A DNA stretch of 64,000 nucleotides from DASVXQ01 sp040414855 (GTDB lineage Bacteria; Actinomycetota; CALGFH01), in assembly GCA_040414855.1 (NCBI GenBank), contig JBEDUQ010000062.1:12798-76797 (forward strand), given 5' to 3'. Shown here piece by piece: positions 1-6,908 of the stretch. Position 1 is the stretch's first letter. The number at the start of each line of letters is the position of its first letter. The position numbers and the translations under genes are program-made. The notes below the pieces were generated by a model, which saw nothing but the letters and a program-made list of their open reading frames with translations, ran no database searches and was not told the DNA's origin.

Positions 1-830
1 CCAGACGAGATCGCCACAACATCTGAACGCGCCCTGGCCTGATGGGGGATCGCCGCTCGGCCGGCGACGGAACCGACCCGCGCGACTGGGCGCTGGGGTC
101 CGACCGGCGGCGGGGCGGCGACGGGACCCGACCCGCGCCACGGTCCGCTGCGAAATCGTCTGCGAGATCGCCGCACGGCGTACGGCCGGCCTGACGGACT
201 GACGGGGTCGGCCCCAAACGCGCAGGGCCCTCCACAGGTATGGAGGGCCCGGGGTCGCGAGGGCGCCGACCATCCGCCCTGGAACGACCGGATGGCCGGC
301 GTCGTCGCAGTCTGCCCGGACGACGGTGCCCGCGACCGTCGAACGGGTGGTTCGCCGGGGACGGTTGCCGCCGGCCCTTCCCGGCCAGCGATCGTCCCGG
401 TTGCTGGAAACCGCCCGCCCGGCCCTTCGACCGGGGCACGGAACCCAGCGGCGATGAACCAAGGGTGACACAATCTCCGGAGCTTTGCCGTCGCTTTCCG
501 CGCCTTGTTCCCAAAGCGTTCCCATATAGGGTGCGCATCGCCCCCCACAGATACGATGCCGTGCGATTCCGCCCTATAACTATTTATCGTCCCATATACC
601 TCGTAGAACACAAGCAGGACGCACAGGTGGCACGTTTCAAAGGGATCTTCTACGCGAGTCGGTCGCAATTTGGCGCGATTTTGCATTGTGCTCCCAGAGG
701 CGGCAACCTCTTCAGGCGCCCTGAGCCGTCCCCAGCTTCGTGGCGCCCCTTGGAGATCGCTCGGGCAGTTCCGGCTGGGGCGAGCCTGGCCCGTACCGGA
801 GCAAGCGCAGGACGCAGGACGGTGTGACCA
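1..830. other. Leading intergenic region
   Basis: No convincing gene was found here. An open frame at 240-827 has arginine/proline-rich, low-complexity composition and no ribosome binding site, so I treat it as non-coding. The stretch holds a strong hairpin (225-250), a degenerate direct repeat (ggcgacggaaccgacccgcgc near 65-85, and again near 115-136 with one inserted base), and an AT-richer patch at about 575-600 (TATAAC, tatttat). That patch is the most likely promoter zone for the VWA gene starting at 831. Confidence 0.5.
225..250. terminator. Perfect 10-bp hairpin
   Basis: GGGCCCTCCA pairs perfectly with TGGAGGGCCC around a 6-nt loop. There is no T-run on either side, as is common for intrinsic terminators of high-GC actinobacteria. 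It probably ends transcription entering from the left of the window. Confidence 0.55.
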
Positions 831-2702
831 ATGAGCCAGACGGATAGCGGACGGCATCTGGCGAGTCCCCCTCGAAAGCGCTCGAAGGGACGCTCCATCC
901 TCGTCGTCGGGCTGGTCGTCCTGGTCGCGCTGGCGGGCGGATTCGGTGCCTACATGCTGGTGAACCGCCCGGGCGGCGCCGCCGCGTGCGGCTCGGACAA
1001 GCTCCAGCTCCAGGTGGTCGCCGACCCCGACCAGGCCGGGCTCCTCCAGCAGGCGGCGCGGGACTACGCGACCACCGACCCGCAGGTCGGCGACCGCTGT
1101 GTGAGCGTGAACGTCCGCACCTTGGACTCGCCGGAGGCGACCGCCGCGCTCGCGACCGGCTGGACCGACCAGGCCGCCGGCCCGCGCCCCGACGTCTGGG
1201 TACCGGCCGCGTCGACCTGGACCACCGAGCTCCAGCTCCAGCTCACCGAGCTGCACCGGCCTGACATCGTGCCCGGCGACCATCCGAGCATCGCCACCTC
1301 GCCGATCGTGATCGCGATGCCCCGGCCGATGGCGCAGGCGCTCGGCTGGCCACAGCGGCAGCTCGGCTGGGCGGACCTCTCGACCGCGCTCCAGAACCCG
1401 GCTGGCTGGGCTGCCTTCGGCCACCCGGACTGGGGGCCGTTCAAGCTCGGCAAGACGGACCCGAAGCTCTCCGAGGCCGGCCTCGGGGCGCTGCTCAGCG
1501 CCGGCGCCGCGGTCCTGGGCCCGGACGCGCAGAACCCGACCGAGGCCCAGCTCAAGACCAAGGCCCAGGAGCTCGGGTCGATGATCTTCCAGGTATCGCG
1601 CTCCCCCGGCGACGAGACCGACACCACCGGCACGCTGCTCGCCAACCTCCAGCGCGCCGACCAGACCAACAGGGCGCTCCAGTACGTCTCGGCGGTCCCG
1701 CTCTCCGAGAAGTCGGTGTGGGACTACAACCAGGGCAAGGCGCTGGACGATCCCTCGGCCGCCACTGACCGCGGCAAGCCCAAGGTGCCGCTGGCCGCCG
1801 TGTACCCGAAAGAGGGCACGCTCCAGGCGGACTACCCGTGGGTCGTGTTGCAAGCCCCGTGGGTCGACGACGCCAAGCGCGCCGCCGCGAGCGACTTCCT
1901 GCTCTACCTCAAGTCCCCCGCGATCCAGGCGAGGTTCCAGGCCGACGGCTTCCGCAGCGCGCGCGGCCAGGCCGGACCCGAGATCAGCGAGAGCGCCGGC
2001 CTGCTCCCGAGCCAGCCGGCGCGGGTGCTGCCCGCGCCGGCGCCGCTGGTGGTCGGCGCGACGCTCAAGGCGTGGGACCAGACCAAGCGGATCGCCAACC
2101 TGCTGGCCGTCTATGACGTGTCGGGCTCGATGGCCGAGACGGTCCCGGGCAGCGGCAAGACCAAGATCGAGCTCGCCCGGGAAGCGGCGATGGCCTCGCT
2201 GCGGCTGTTCACCAACGAGAGCGACGTCGGCACCTGGGAGTTCTCGACCCACCTCGACGGCACCCGCGACTACCGGCAGGCGGTCCCGATCCGCCCGATG
2301 GGGAGCAGCATCGGCGGCGGCAAGACCCAGCTCCAGGCGCTCCAGGCGCACCTGGCCGGTCTGGCGCCGACCCAGGGCGACACCGCCCTCTACAACACCG
2401 CCGTCGCGGCCTACGACTACGTGAAGCAGCACTACGCGCCCGACCGCCTCAACCTGGTGGTGCTGATGACCGACGGGCGCAACGACACCCAGGGCGGGCT
2501 CACACTCGATCAGGTCCTCCAGCACCTGAAGCAGGGCCAGTCGGACGACAAGCCGGTCCACATCCTGAGCTTCGCGTACGGGCAGGACGCCGACGTCGCC
2601 GCGCTCACCCAGATCAGCCAGGCGACCGGCGGCGCGGTCTTCACGGCTCCCAACCCGGCGGACATCGTCCGGGTCTTCGTGACCGCGCTCGCGAACTTCT
2701 GA
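831..2702 (+). CDS. Membrane-anchored solute-binding + VWA domain protein
   Basis: The 623-residue protein has a basic N-terminus and one membrane helix (about residues 23-45), without a lipobox cysteine directly after it. An extracellular solute-binding-like domain (about 55-410) is followed by a von Willebrand A domain (about 417-620). The VWA domain keeps a metal-ion-dependent adhesion site: DVSGS at 429-433 and a TDGRND segment near 547-552. Actinobacteria carry such fusions, annotated as substrate-binding and VWA proteins of unknown ligand. It is likely exported and tethered, binding a ligand or protein partner in a metal-dependent way. No transporter genes lie beside it, which argues against a simple ABC role. 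The ATG has only a weak AGGA upstream. Confidence 0.8.
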   Translation: MSQTDSGRHLASPPRKRSKGRSILVVGLVVLVALAGGFGAYMLVNRPGGAAACGSDKLQLQVVADPDQAGLLQQAARDYATTDPQVGDRCVSVNVRTLDSPEATAALATGWTDQAAGPRPDVWVPAASTWTTELQLQLTELHRPDIVPGDHPSIATSPIVIAMPRPMAQALGWPQRQLGWADLSTALQNPAGWAAFGHPDWGPFKLGKTDPKLSEAGLGALLSAGAAVLGPDAQNPTEAQLKTKAQELGSMIFQVSRSPGDETDTTGTLLANLQRADQTNRALQYVSAVPLSEKSVWDYNQGKALDDPSAATDRGKPKVPLAAVYPKEGTLQADYPWVVLQAPWVDDAKRAAASDFLLYLKSPAIQARFQADGFRSARGQAGPEISESAGLLPSQPARVLPAPAPLVVGATLKAWDQTKRIANLLAVYDVSGSMAETVPGSGKTKIELAREAAMASLRLFTNESDVGTWEFSTHLDGTRDYRQAVPIRPMGSSIGGGKTQLQALQAHLAGLAPTQGDTALYNTAVAAYDYVKQHYAPDRLNLVVLMTDGRNDTQGGLTLDQVLQHLKQGQSDDKPVHILSFAYGQDADVAALTQISQATGGAVFTAPNPADIVRVFVTALANF

Positions 2703-2731
2703 GCCGCGAGTCTCGGCGATCGGCGCTGATC

Positions 2732-2794
2732 CCGGAGACCGGTCCGATCCACCCGGGGCGCCCCAGCGACGGGGGCGCCCCGTCCGGTCTCCGG
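2732..2794. terminator. Nested double hairpin after the VWA gene
   Basis: An outer stem ccggagaccgg (2732-2742) pairs with ccggtctccgg (2784-2794). An inner 10-bp stem ggggcgcccc (2755-2764) pairs with its copy at 2772-2781. No T-run follows. It lies just after the stop at 2702 and before the tRNA, so it probably separates the two transcripts. Confidence 0.6.
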
Positions 2795-2849
2795 CGACGG
2801 CGCCCGGCGGGTCGGCGGGTCGCCCGCGACCTACCGGTATGATCCCCAC

Positions 2850-2944
2850 GGAGGCGTCCGGGTCCTGGTGGGCTCCGCGGTCTTCAAAACCGTTGAGGCG
2901 GGCGTCCCCCGCCTGGCGGGTTCGATTCCCGTCCGCCTCCGCCA
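2850..2944 (+). tRNA. selC: tRNA-Sec (anticodon UCA)
   Basis: The 95-nt gene starts GGAGGCG, which pairs with CGCCTCC at 2934-2940, followed by discriminator G and an encoded CCA (2941-2944). The anticodon loop CTTCAAA (2882-2888) places TCA at 2884-2886. A long GC-rich variable arm (GGCGGG/CCCGCC) and a T-loop TTCGATT are present. Length, long extra arm, UCA anticodon and G1/G73 are diagnostic for selenocysteine tRNA, and the sequence resembles actinobacterial selC. The cell is therefore expected to insert selenocysteine at UGA. No selA, selB or selD is in the window. Confidence 0.95.
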
Positions 2945-3004
2945 CCTGGGACGATGGCTCCGCGACGAGGCGTGGCCGGGTCTTGCTCGGCGAAGCTGGG
3001 TCGC

Positions 3005-3742
3005 CTACTCGGGGCTCTCCTGGGTGGTGGCCGGGTAGTGCTCGGCCCACCACCTGGTCCACCGGCTGTCCAGGTCGCCGAACCGGGTGTCGTCGAGCCG
3101 GTAGGTGGTCAGGATGGCCATGGTGGTGCCGCCGGAGACGGCCGAGGGCGCGCCGACGGCGACCAGCAGGCCATCGTGGCCCCAGGCGTCGACGGTGACT
3201 CCGAGCTGGTGGTCGGAGTGGAACCACACCTCGCCCGACACCTCCTCGCCCATCAGGGTCGTGGCGTAGGCGCTGCCGGGAGGCTGCTGAGCGGGCCCGC
3301 CCAACCCGAGCCGCTCGATGATCGACCCGGAGTCCTCGCCGTGGTGGGAGAAGAACAGCGTGCGGCGCGCCACGCCGGGCTGGCGCTCGAGGGCGAACTT
3401 CAGTTGGTGCAAGAACGAGATCCAGCCTTCGGTGATGTCGTCGTAGTAGGCGTCCCACTCCGGGTTGGCGCCCAGCGGGGCGCGGGTAATCGTGATCCGG
3501 GTGCCGCCGCCGTCGGGGATGAGGGTGAACCGGTCGCCGTCCCCGAGCGTCAGGACGCGCGCGCCGGGGTCCTCGGTCACGCCGGTGAAGTAGATCAGAT
3601 CGATCTCGCTGTCCAGGTCGCCGGCGTGCCAGCCGTGCCATTGGCGGATCGTGTCCTTGTCGCGGAGCGCCTGCCAGACGGCGTCGGGAGGGGAGGCGAT
3701 CGTGACCTCGATATGCGGTGTCTTGCGGTCGGCGTCGTCCAT
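3005..3742 (-). CDS. SRPBCC (AHSA1-like) protein
   Basis: A 245-residue protein starts MDDADRKTPHIEV. The N-terminal half has the START/SRPBCC pattern of AHSA1-like proteins (IEVTIASPPDAVWQAL, then a strand-rich domain with RITITRAPL and a C-terminal helix near W-x-S-FLHQLKFALE). It extends by about 90 residues containing a second, weakly similar strand-rich segment, so it is longer than the usual 140-160. Such proteins bind small hydrophobic ligands, but the ligand cannot be read from sequence. Its ATG overlaps the stop of the ArsR gene upstream (TGATG), indicating translational coupling. The pair is a common actinobacterial regulator-effector cassette. Confidence 0.8.
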   Translation of the reverse strand: MDDADRKTPHIEVTIASPPDAVWQALRDKDTIRQWHGWHAGDLDSEIDLIYFTGVTEDPGARVLTLGDGDRFTLIPDGGGTRITITRAPLGANPEWDAYYDDITEGWISFLHQLKFALERQPGVARRTLFFSHHGEDSGSIIERLGLGGPAQQPPGSAYATTLMGEEVSGEVWFHSDHQLGVTVDAWGHDGLLVAVGAPSAVSGGTTMAILTTYRLDDTRFGDLDSRWTRWWAEHYPATTQESPE

Positions 3743-4380
3743 CAGTTGCCTCCTGACCCTGCCTCGGATGTGCTGGACGTGCTGGACGTGCTGGACGCGC
3801 GCGCCGCGGGATACCCGCCCGCGACGATGCGGTAGGCGCGGCCGTGCCGCTGGTCGTAGCGGGCGAGGAGCTGCCGGAGGGTGTCGGCGAGCTCGTCGGT
3901 GAAGCGGTGCACGCTGGCCGGGTCGGCGAACCGCGCCTCGGCCTCGATGGTGAAGGTGAGCAGCTTCTTCCCGGTCTCGTCGGCCTTGACCTGCATGCGG
4001 GCCACGTCCCGGACGGTCGTGGCGGCGGCCTCGACCAGGTGCTCGGCGGCGTACTGGTCCTGGATGCGGTCGATCTCGGCGGCCTCGTCGCGGTCGTCGT
4101 GGCGCATCACGGTCGGGTCCACCACGACGGCGCCGGGTTTGGCCCGCACGATCCGCTCGATGAAGCCGCGCCGCTGACGCAGCTCGACAAGCTCCACCAG
4201 CCCGGCCGTCTCCAGCGTGCGCAGGTGGTAGTTCACCCGCTGCCTGGGCAGGCCAAGCGCGGCGGCGAGCTGGGTCGCCGACGACGGGTCGCGGAGCCGG
4301 TTGAGGAGCTTGCGGCGCAGCGGAGACAGGGCGGTTAGGACCCGGTCGGGCTCGTCGAGGTAAGTCATGCCACTGGCCAT
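3742..4380 (-). CDS. ArsR-type winged-helix regulator
   Basis: A 212-residue protein with an N-terminal winged helix (about residues 8-75; LSPLRRKLLNRLRDP, SATQLAAALGLPRQRVNYHLRTLE) typical of ArsR/helix-turn-helix regulators. A longer C-terminal ligand domain follows. No metal-binding cysteines are present, so it is not a metal sensor of the classical type. The C-terminus has a serine/threonine tail from a 9-bp tandem repeat. It precedes and overlaps the SRPBCC gene. A 22-bp inverted repeat lies 15 bp upstream of the start and is the likely autoregulatory operator. M5 is an alternative start. Confidence 0.82.
   Translation of the reverse strand: MASGMTYLDEPDRVLTALSPLRRKLLNRLRDPSSATQLAAALGLPRQRVNYHLRTLETAGLVELVELRQRRGFIERIVRAKPGAVVVDPTVMRHDDRDEAAEIDRIQDQYAAEHLVEAAATTVRDVARMQVKADETGKKLLTFTIEAEARFADPASVHRFTDELADTLRQLLARYDQRHGRAYRIVAGGYPAARASSTSSTSSTSEAGSGGN
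3770..3796. repeat. 9-bp tandem repeat x3 inside ArsR gene
   Basis: Three exact copies of gtgctggac encode the Ser-Ser-Thr-type tail of the regulator. Copy-number change would alter only the tail, because the unit is a multiple of three. Confidence 0.8.
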
Positions 4381-4394
4381 GCGGCCATGGTGGA

Positions 4395-4416
4395 ATTGAC
4401 AATTTGATTTGTCAAT
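4395..4416. promoter_or_regulatory. Operator of the ArsR-SRPBCC operon
   Basis: ATTGACAA-N6-TTGTCAAT is an exact 8-bp inverted repeat 15 bp before the ArsR start codon. The arm on the coding strand also contains TTGACA, a consensus -35 element, so a bound ArsR dimer would block the promoter directly. Operator function is inferred from position and symmetry. Confidence 0.65.
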
Positions 4417-4505
4417 AGTTCTACGTGGCTTCCCGCATGGGGACTGCTGACCACGGGCAAGGGAGCCAGCTGGTCAGCTGTGGGACGCTTCGGGGCACGC
4501 TCGGC

Positions 4506-5591
4506 TCAGTTGGGGTGCTGGTCGGCGAGGTGCAGCTCGGCGGCGATCGTGGCGCGCAGGAGCTCGATGTTCCCCAGGGCGTCGGTGCTGTCGAGGAACT
4601 GATCGACGGCGCCGGTCCGGGGCAACTGCCGGATCGTTGGGTCGGTGATGCGCTTCAGCAGCGCCGAGCTGAATCGTTCAGCGCCCAGGACTCGGTATGG
4701 CCGGTCGTGGAAGCCGCGGGTGCGGGTGTCGACCGGTGCGGTGAGCTCGAGCTGGTTGTGCAGAGCCGCGATCGCCTCGTAGGCATCGCACAGGTGCCGC
4801 TGGCGGGTGTGCCAGTCAGTTGCCGAGATGGCGCCGGCGAGCATGGGGTTGAGCGCGACGGCCGCCGGCAGGCGGGCAAAGGCGGTGCCGAGCCACTTGC
4901 TGTAGGGCGGATAGCGGCGTCCCATGAGCAGACACAGCCGCATCAGGTCGCGGACCAGCCGCGCCGCGACGACCGCCGATCCGAGCTCGTCACCGACCTC
5001 GCCGCAGCGGCCGACGAACGCCTCTTCCTGGGCGATGCGCTGCCACTGGCAGGCCAGCACGTAGAGCCAGACGTCACGCGGATACCAGCGCAGGCATGAG
5101 CGGGCCTGGTTGAGGGTGTCGAGGCCGTCGTGGAAGACCTCACCGGCGGTGATCTCGGCCAGCCGCTGAGTGGGCGTGGCGAGCCAGTCGAGTGTGGTCA
5201 CCCCCTGCCGTGGGTCGAACCCCAGCCACAAGGGGAGCCACGAACCCAGCGCGATGATCTCGACGCGATGCCTTGCGGGCCGGTCGGGCTCGCGGGTGTG
5301 AAGGAACCTGGTGGGATAGCCGCGAAAGGCGGCGGGCAGCCGCTGGGAGAGCTGTTCGCTGATCCCGTCCGCGTGACGGGTGGCGTCGTCGGAGGTCAAG
5401 AACAACTGAAGGCGCGGCCCCCAGTCGTGGTCGGCGGAACGCTCGGTGTCGAAGCCGAGGACCTCCGACCCCTGGCCCAGCAGCGCGGCCGAGTGCGGAA
5501 GGTGTGGGAATGCCTCCTCGATCAGCGGGCGCACCGCCTCGGCGTAGAACTGTCGTGCCAGCTCCACCCCTGGGATGAACGACGCGGTCAT
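4506..5591 (-). CDS. DUF4037 nucleotidyltransferase-fold protein
   Basis: The protein is about 361 residues from MTASFIPGVELARQFY. It matches the DUF4037 pattern: an N-terminal nucleotidyltransferase-like segment (GSEVLGFDTERSADHDWG, about residues 40-58), then a helical C-terminal half with RDVWLYVLACQWQRIAQEE and GRRYPPYSKWLG. The acidic D-x-D-W cluster fits a nucleotidyltransferase metal site. The substrate is unknown, and the family is sometimes compared with antibiotic nucleotidyltransferases. The frame stays open upstream to 5750, but that part is low-complexity. No clear ribosome binding site decides between Met at 5591, 5603 or further upstream. It is monocistronic. Confidence 0.7.
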   Translation of the reverse strand: MTASFIPGVELARQFYAEAVRPLIEEAFPHLPHSAALLGQGSEVLGFDTERSADHDWGPRLQLFLTSDDATRHADGISEQLSQRLPAAFRGYPTRFLHTREPDRPARHRVEIIALGSWLPLWLGFDPRQGVTTLDWLATPTQRLAEITAGEVFHDGLDTLNQARSCLRWYPRDVWLYVLACQWQRIAQEEAFVGRCGEVGDELGSAVVAARLVRDLMRLCLLMGRRYPPYSKWLGTAFARLPAAVALNPMLAGAISATDWHTRQRHLCDAYEAIAALHNQLELTAPVDTRTRGFHDRPYRVLGAERFSSALLKRITDPTIRQLPRTGAVDQFLDSTDALGNIELLRATIAAELHLADQHPN

Positions 5592-6227
5592 GCCGGTGAG
5601 CATGGCGGGCCGTGGATGCGTCGGCATTCGATTTTCCGGACCGACCCCCGTGGCCGTCTCACCGGTCGGGCGCGCCGGTCGACGGTCGACGCCCCGCCCT
5701 CGACACCGGCCACTCCCCTCGCCAATTTTCATCGATTTCTCATCGGGCAATTATCATTGATTTCTCATCAGGTTCTAATCTGCCATGTCGTTTGAATTTC
5801 GCTAGCCTCGCTCTATCGACTCATGCACGCATTTATGTCATCATCGGGCCATAGGACCGCGAAGGACTCGATGCAGTCTGGTCTGACATGCCACCCTGCA
5901 TCGCTATTTCGTCTCGATGAAGGCAACGCCGCCGTCGTGGGTCATCGGGAATTCCCGCTCCTCCTCCCGCGCCCTGCCGAGCTGGCTAAGTCGGCATCGC
6001 TGGGAAGGGATGGTTCTTGGCCGTGCCACAGGCTTGCTGGCAGTCACGCCCAGCTTCTGTGCACGCCGCAGCGCCGGATGAGCGCCATCTCCCCTCCATG
6101 ACCAGCTCCGCCAGGAGGTCGCCGCCGGCCAACCCCTGCCTGGTCGCGAGCTCCACCTCACGCCCTCCACGGTGCGCGCCCTGGGCCGGTCCTCGGCGTC
6201 GAGCAATCGCAACAGGGAGATTGGACG
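5592..6227. other. Intergenic region with paired direct repeats
   Basis: No gene could be supported here. It separates the divergently read DUF4037 gene and the cupredoxin gene. It contains an AT-rich 44-bp block (5729-5772) made of two 19-bp direct repeats. A short frame around 6100-6220 (HDQLRQEVAAGQPLPGREL) faintly resembles the start of a GntR-type helix-turn-helix and may be a decayed remnant. Confidence 0.45.
5729..5772. repeat. Two 19-bp direct repeats
   Basis: tcatcgatttctcatcggg (5729-5747) and tcattgatttctcatcagg (5754-5772) match at 17 of 19 positions. They are spaced 25 bp start to start in an AT-rich island between divergent genes. They could be a regulator binding pair or promoter elements. 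Each copy also repeats TCATC internally. Confidence 0.7.
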
Positions 6228-6599
6228 TTGGCCCTTCCACGCATCCTGCTTGCCGTGCCGCTCATAGCGGCCGGCGCGTTCCTCCCCGCCGTCGGCCACG
6301 CACCCGCAAAGGCACCGGCCGGTGTCGTCGGCATGGGCCATGAAGCCTTCACCACCAAAGAGACGACTATCCAGCGGGGCGCCAGCCTCAGGTTCGTGAA
6401 CGACTCGCGCTACATGCACATCATCGGGCCCGGCCGCGACGGCACGCTCGCCGCGACCGCCGGAGAGCCCATGCAGCGCCGCGTCCTCATGCCGGAGAAC
6501 GCCAGCTACACGACGGCGCCGTTCACCACGCCGGGCACCTTCTACTTCGCCTGTTCGATGCATCCGGAGATGACGGTCAAGGTCGTCGTCACCGGTTGA
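6228..6599 (+). CDS. Secreted cupredoxin (type I copper protein)
   Basis: A 123-residue protein begins at TTG, which is supported by AGGGAGA seven bases upstream. An N-terminal signal peptide (about 1-24, ending AVGHA) precedes a plastocyanin-like domain. Likely copper ligands are His64 and the C-terminal Cys109-x2-His112-x2-Met115 set in FACSMHPEM. It should act outside the cytoplasmic membrane in electron transfer or copper handling. The next genes on the same strand are a 31-residue peptide, an acyl-adenylating enzyme and a presenilin-like protease. A hairpin directly after the stop (6603-6629) makes partial termination likely, so operon membership is uncertain. Confidence 0.88.
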   Translation: MALPRILLAVPLIAAGAFLPAVGHAPAKAPAGVVGMGHEAFTTKETTIQRGASLRFVNDSRYMHIIGPGRDGTLAATAGEPMQRRVLMPENASYTTAPFTTPGTFYFACSMHPEMTVKVVVTG

Positions 6600-6602
6600 G
6601 CT

Positions 6603-6629
6603 GCTGCTCGTCCGAGACGTGCGAGCAGC
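6603..6629. terminator. Hairpin after cupredoxin gene
   Basis: GCTGCTCG and CGAGCAGC form an 8-bp stem with an 11-nt loop three bases after the stop codon. There is no T-run, so it may be a terminator or an mRNA 3'-end stabiliser. Confidence 0.45.
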
Positions 6630-6693
6630 GGGACGTGACCGGCAGCCGGCCACGTCGGGTCTGGGTCACCGAGTTTTCGGGAAGGAGGTCAAC

Positions 6694-6789
6694 ATGTCGG
6701 CTCTCATCAGCAGCGTCAAGCACGTGCGCTACGCGATGGGTTCCCTGGCCGCGGTGCTGTTTGCGTCGGCCGCCGGCGCGGCGCTGTAA
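6694..6789 (+). CDS. 31-residue hydrophobic micropeptide
   Basis: The ATG is preceded by AAGGAGGT (6682-6689), a perfect anti-Shine-Dalgarno match at optimal spacing and stronger than any other in the window. The peptide starts MSALISSVKHVRYAMG, then a single hydrophobic helix ending FASAAGAAL. This gives a short basic head and one membrane-spanning tail. I recognise no family. It sits between the cupredoxin gene and the PaaK-like enzyme/presenilin-like protease pair. Two hairpins follow before the next gene, so the peptide could be made in large excess over the enzymes, as for a peptide precursor or a small membrane subunit. Translation is strongly suggested; the function is inferred only. 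Confidence 0.65.
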   Translation: MSALISSVKHVRYAMGSLAAVLFASAAGAAL

Positions 6790-6840
6790 GCCACGCGGAT
6801 CGCTCGGCGGCCACCACGGCCCGCCGAACGCGGTGAGCGA

Positions 6841-6880
6841 CGCGACCGGGCGGCGTCCACGCGGGCGACGCCCGGTCGCG
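6841..6880. promoter_or_regulatory. 12-bp hairpin between micropeptide and PaaK-like gene
   Basis: CGCGACCGGGCG (6841-6852) pairs with CGCCCGGTCGCG (6869-6880) across a 16-nt loop. A weaker CGGCGG/CCGCCG hairpin lies just upstream (about 6806-6830). Together they could attenuate read-through from the micropeptide into the downstream enzymes. Confidence 0.5.
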
Positions 6881-6908
6881 GCCTCCAGGAGGAGAAGAGG
6901 GAGCGGAA

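Noticed and set aside
240..827. Open frame of 195 codons upstream of the VWA gene
   Set aside because: Arginine/proline-rich, no recognisable domain, no ribosome binding site, and it crosses a strong hairpin; typical chance frame in GC-rich DNA.
6100..6226. Possible GntR-type helix-turn-helix start (HDQLRQEVAAGQPLPGREL)
   Set aside because: Only about 35 residues look protein-like, there is no start with a ribosome binding site, and the frame runs into the cupredoxin start; too little for a feature.
5904..6653. Leftward 249-codon frame opposite the cupredoxin gene
   Set aside because: Antisense to a well-supported gene and of low-complexity composition.
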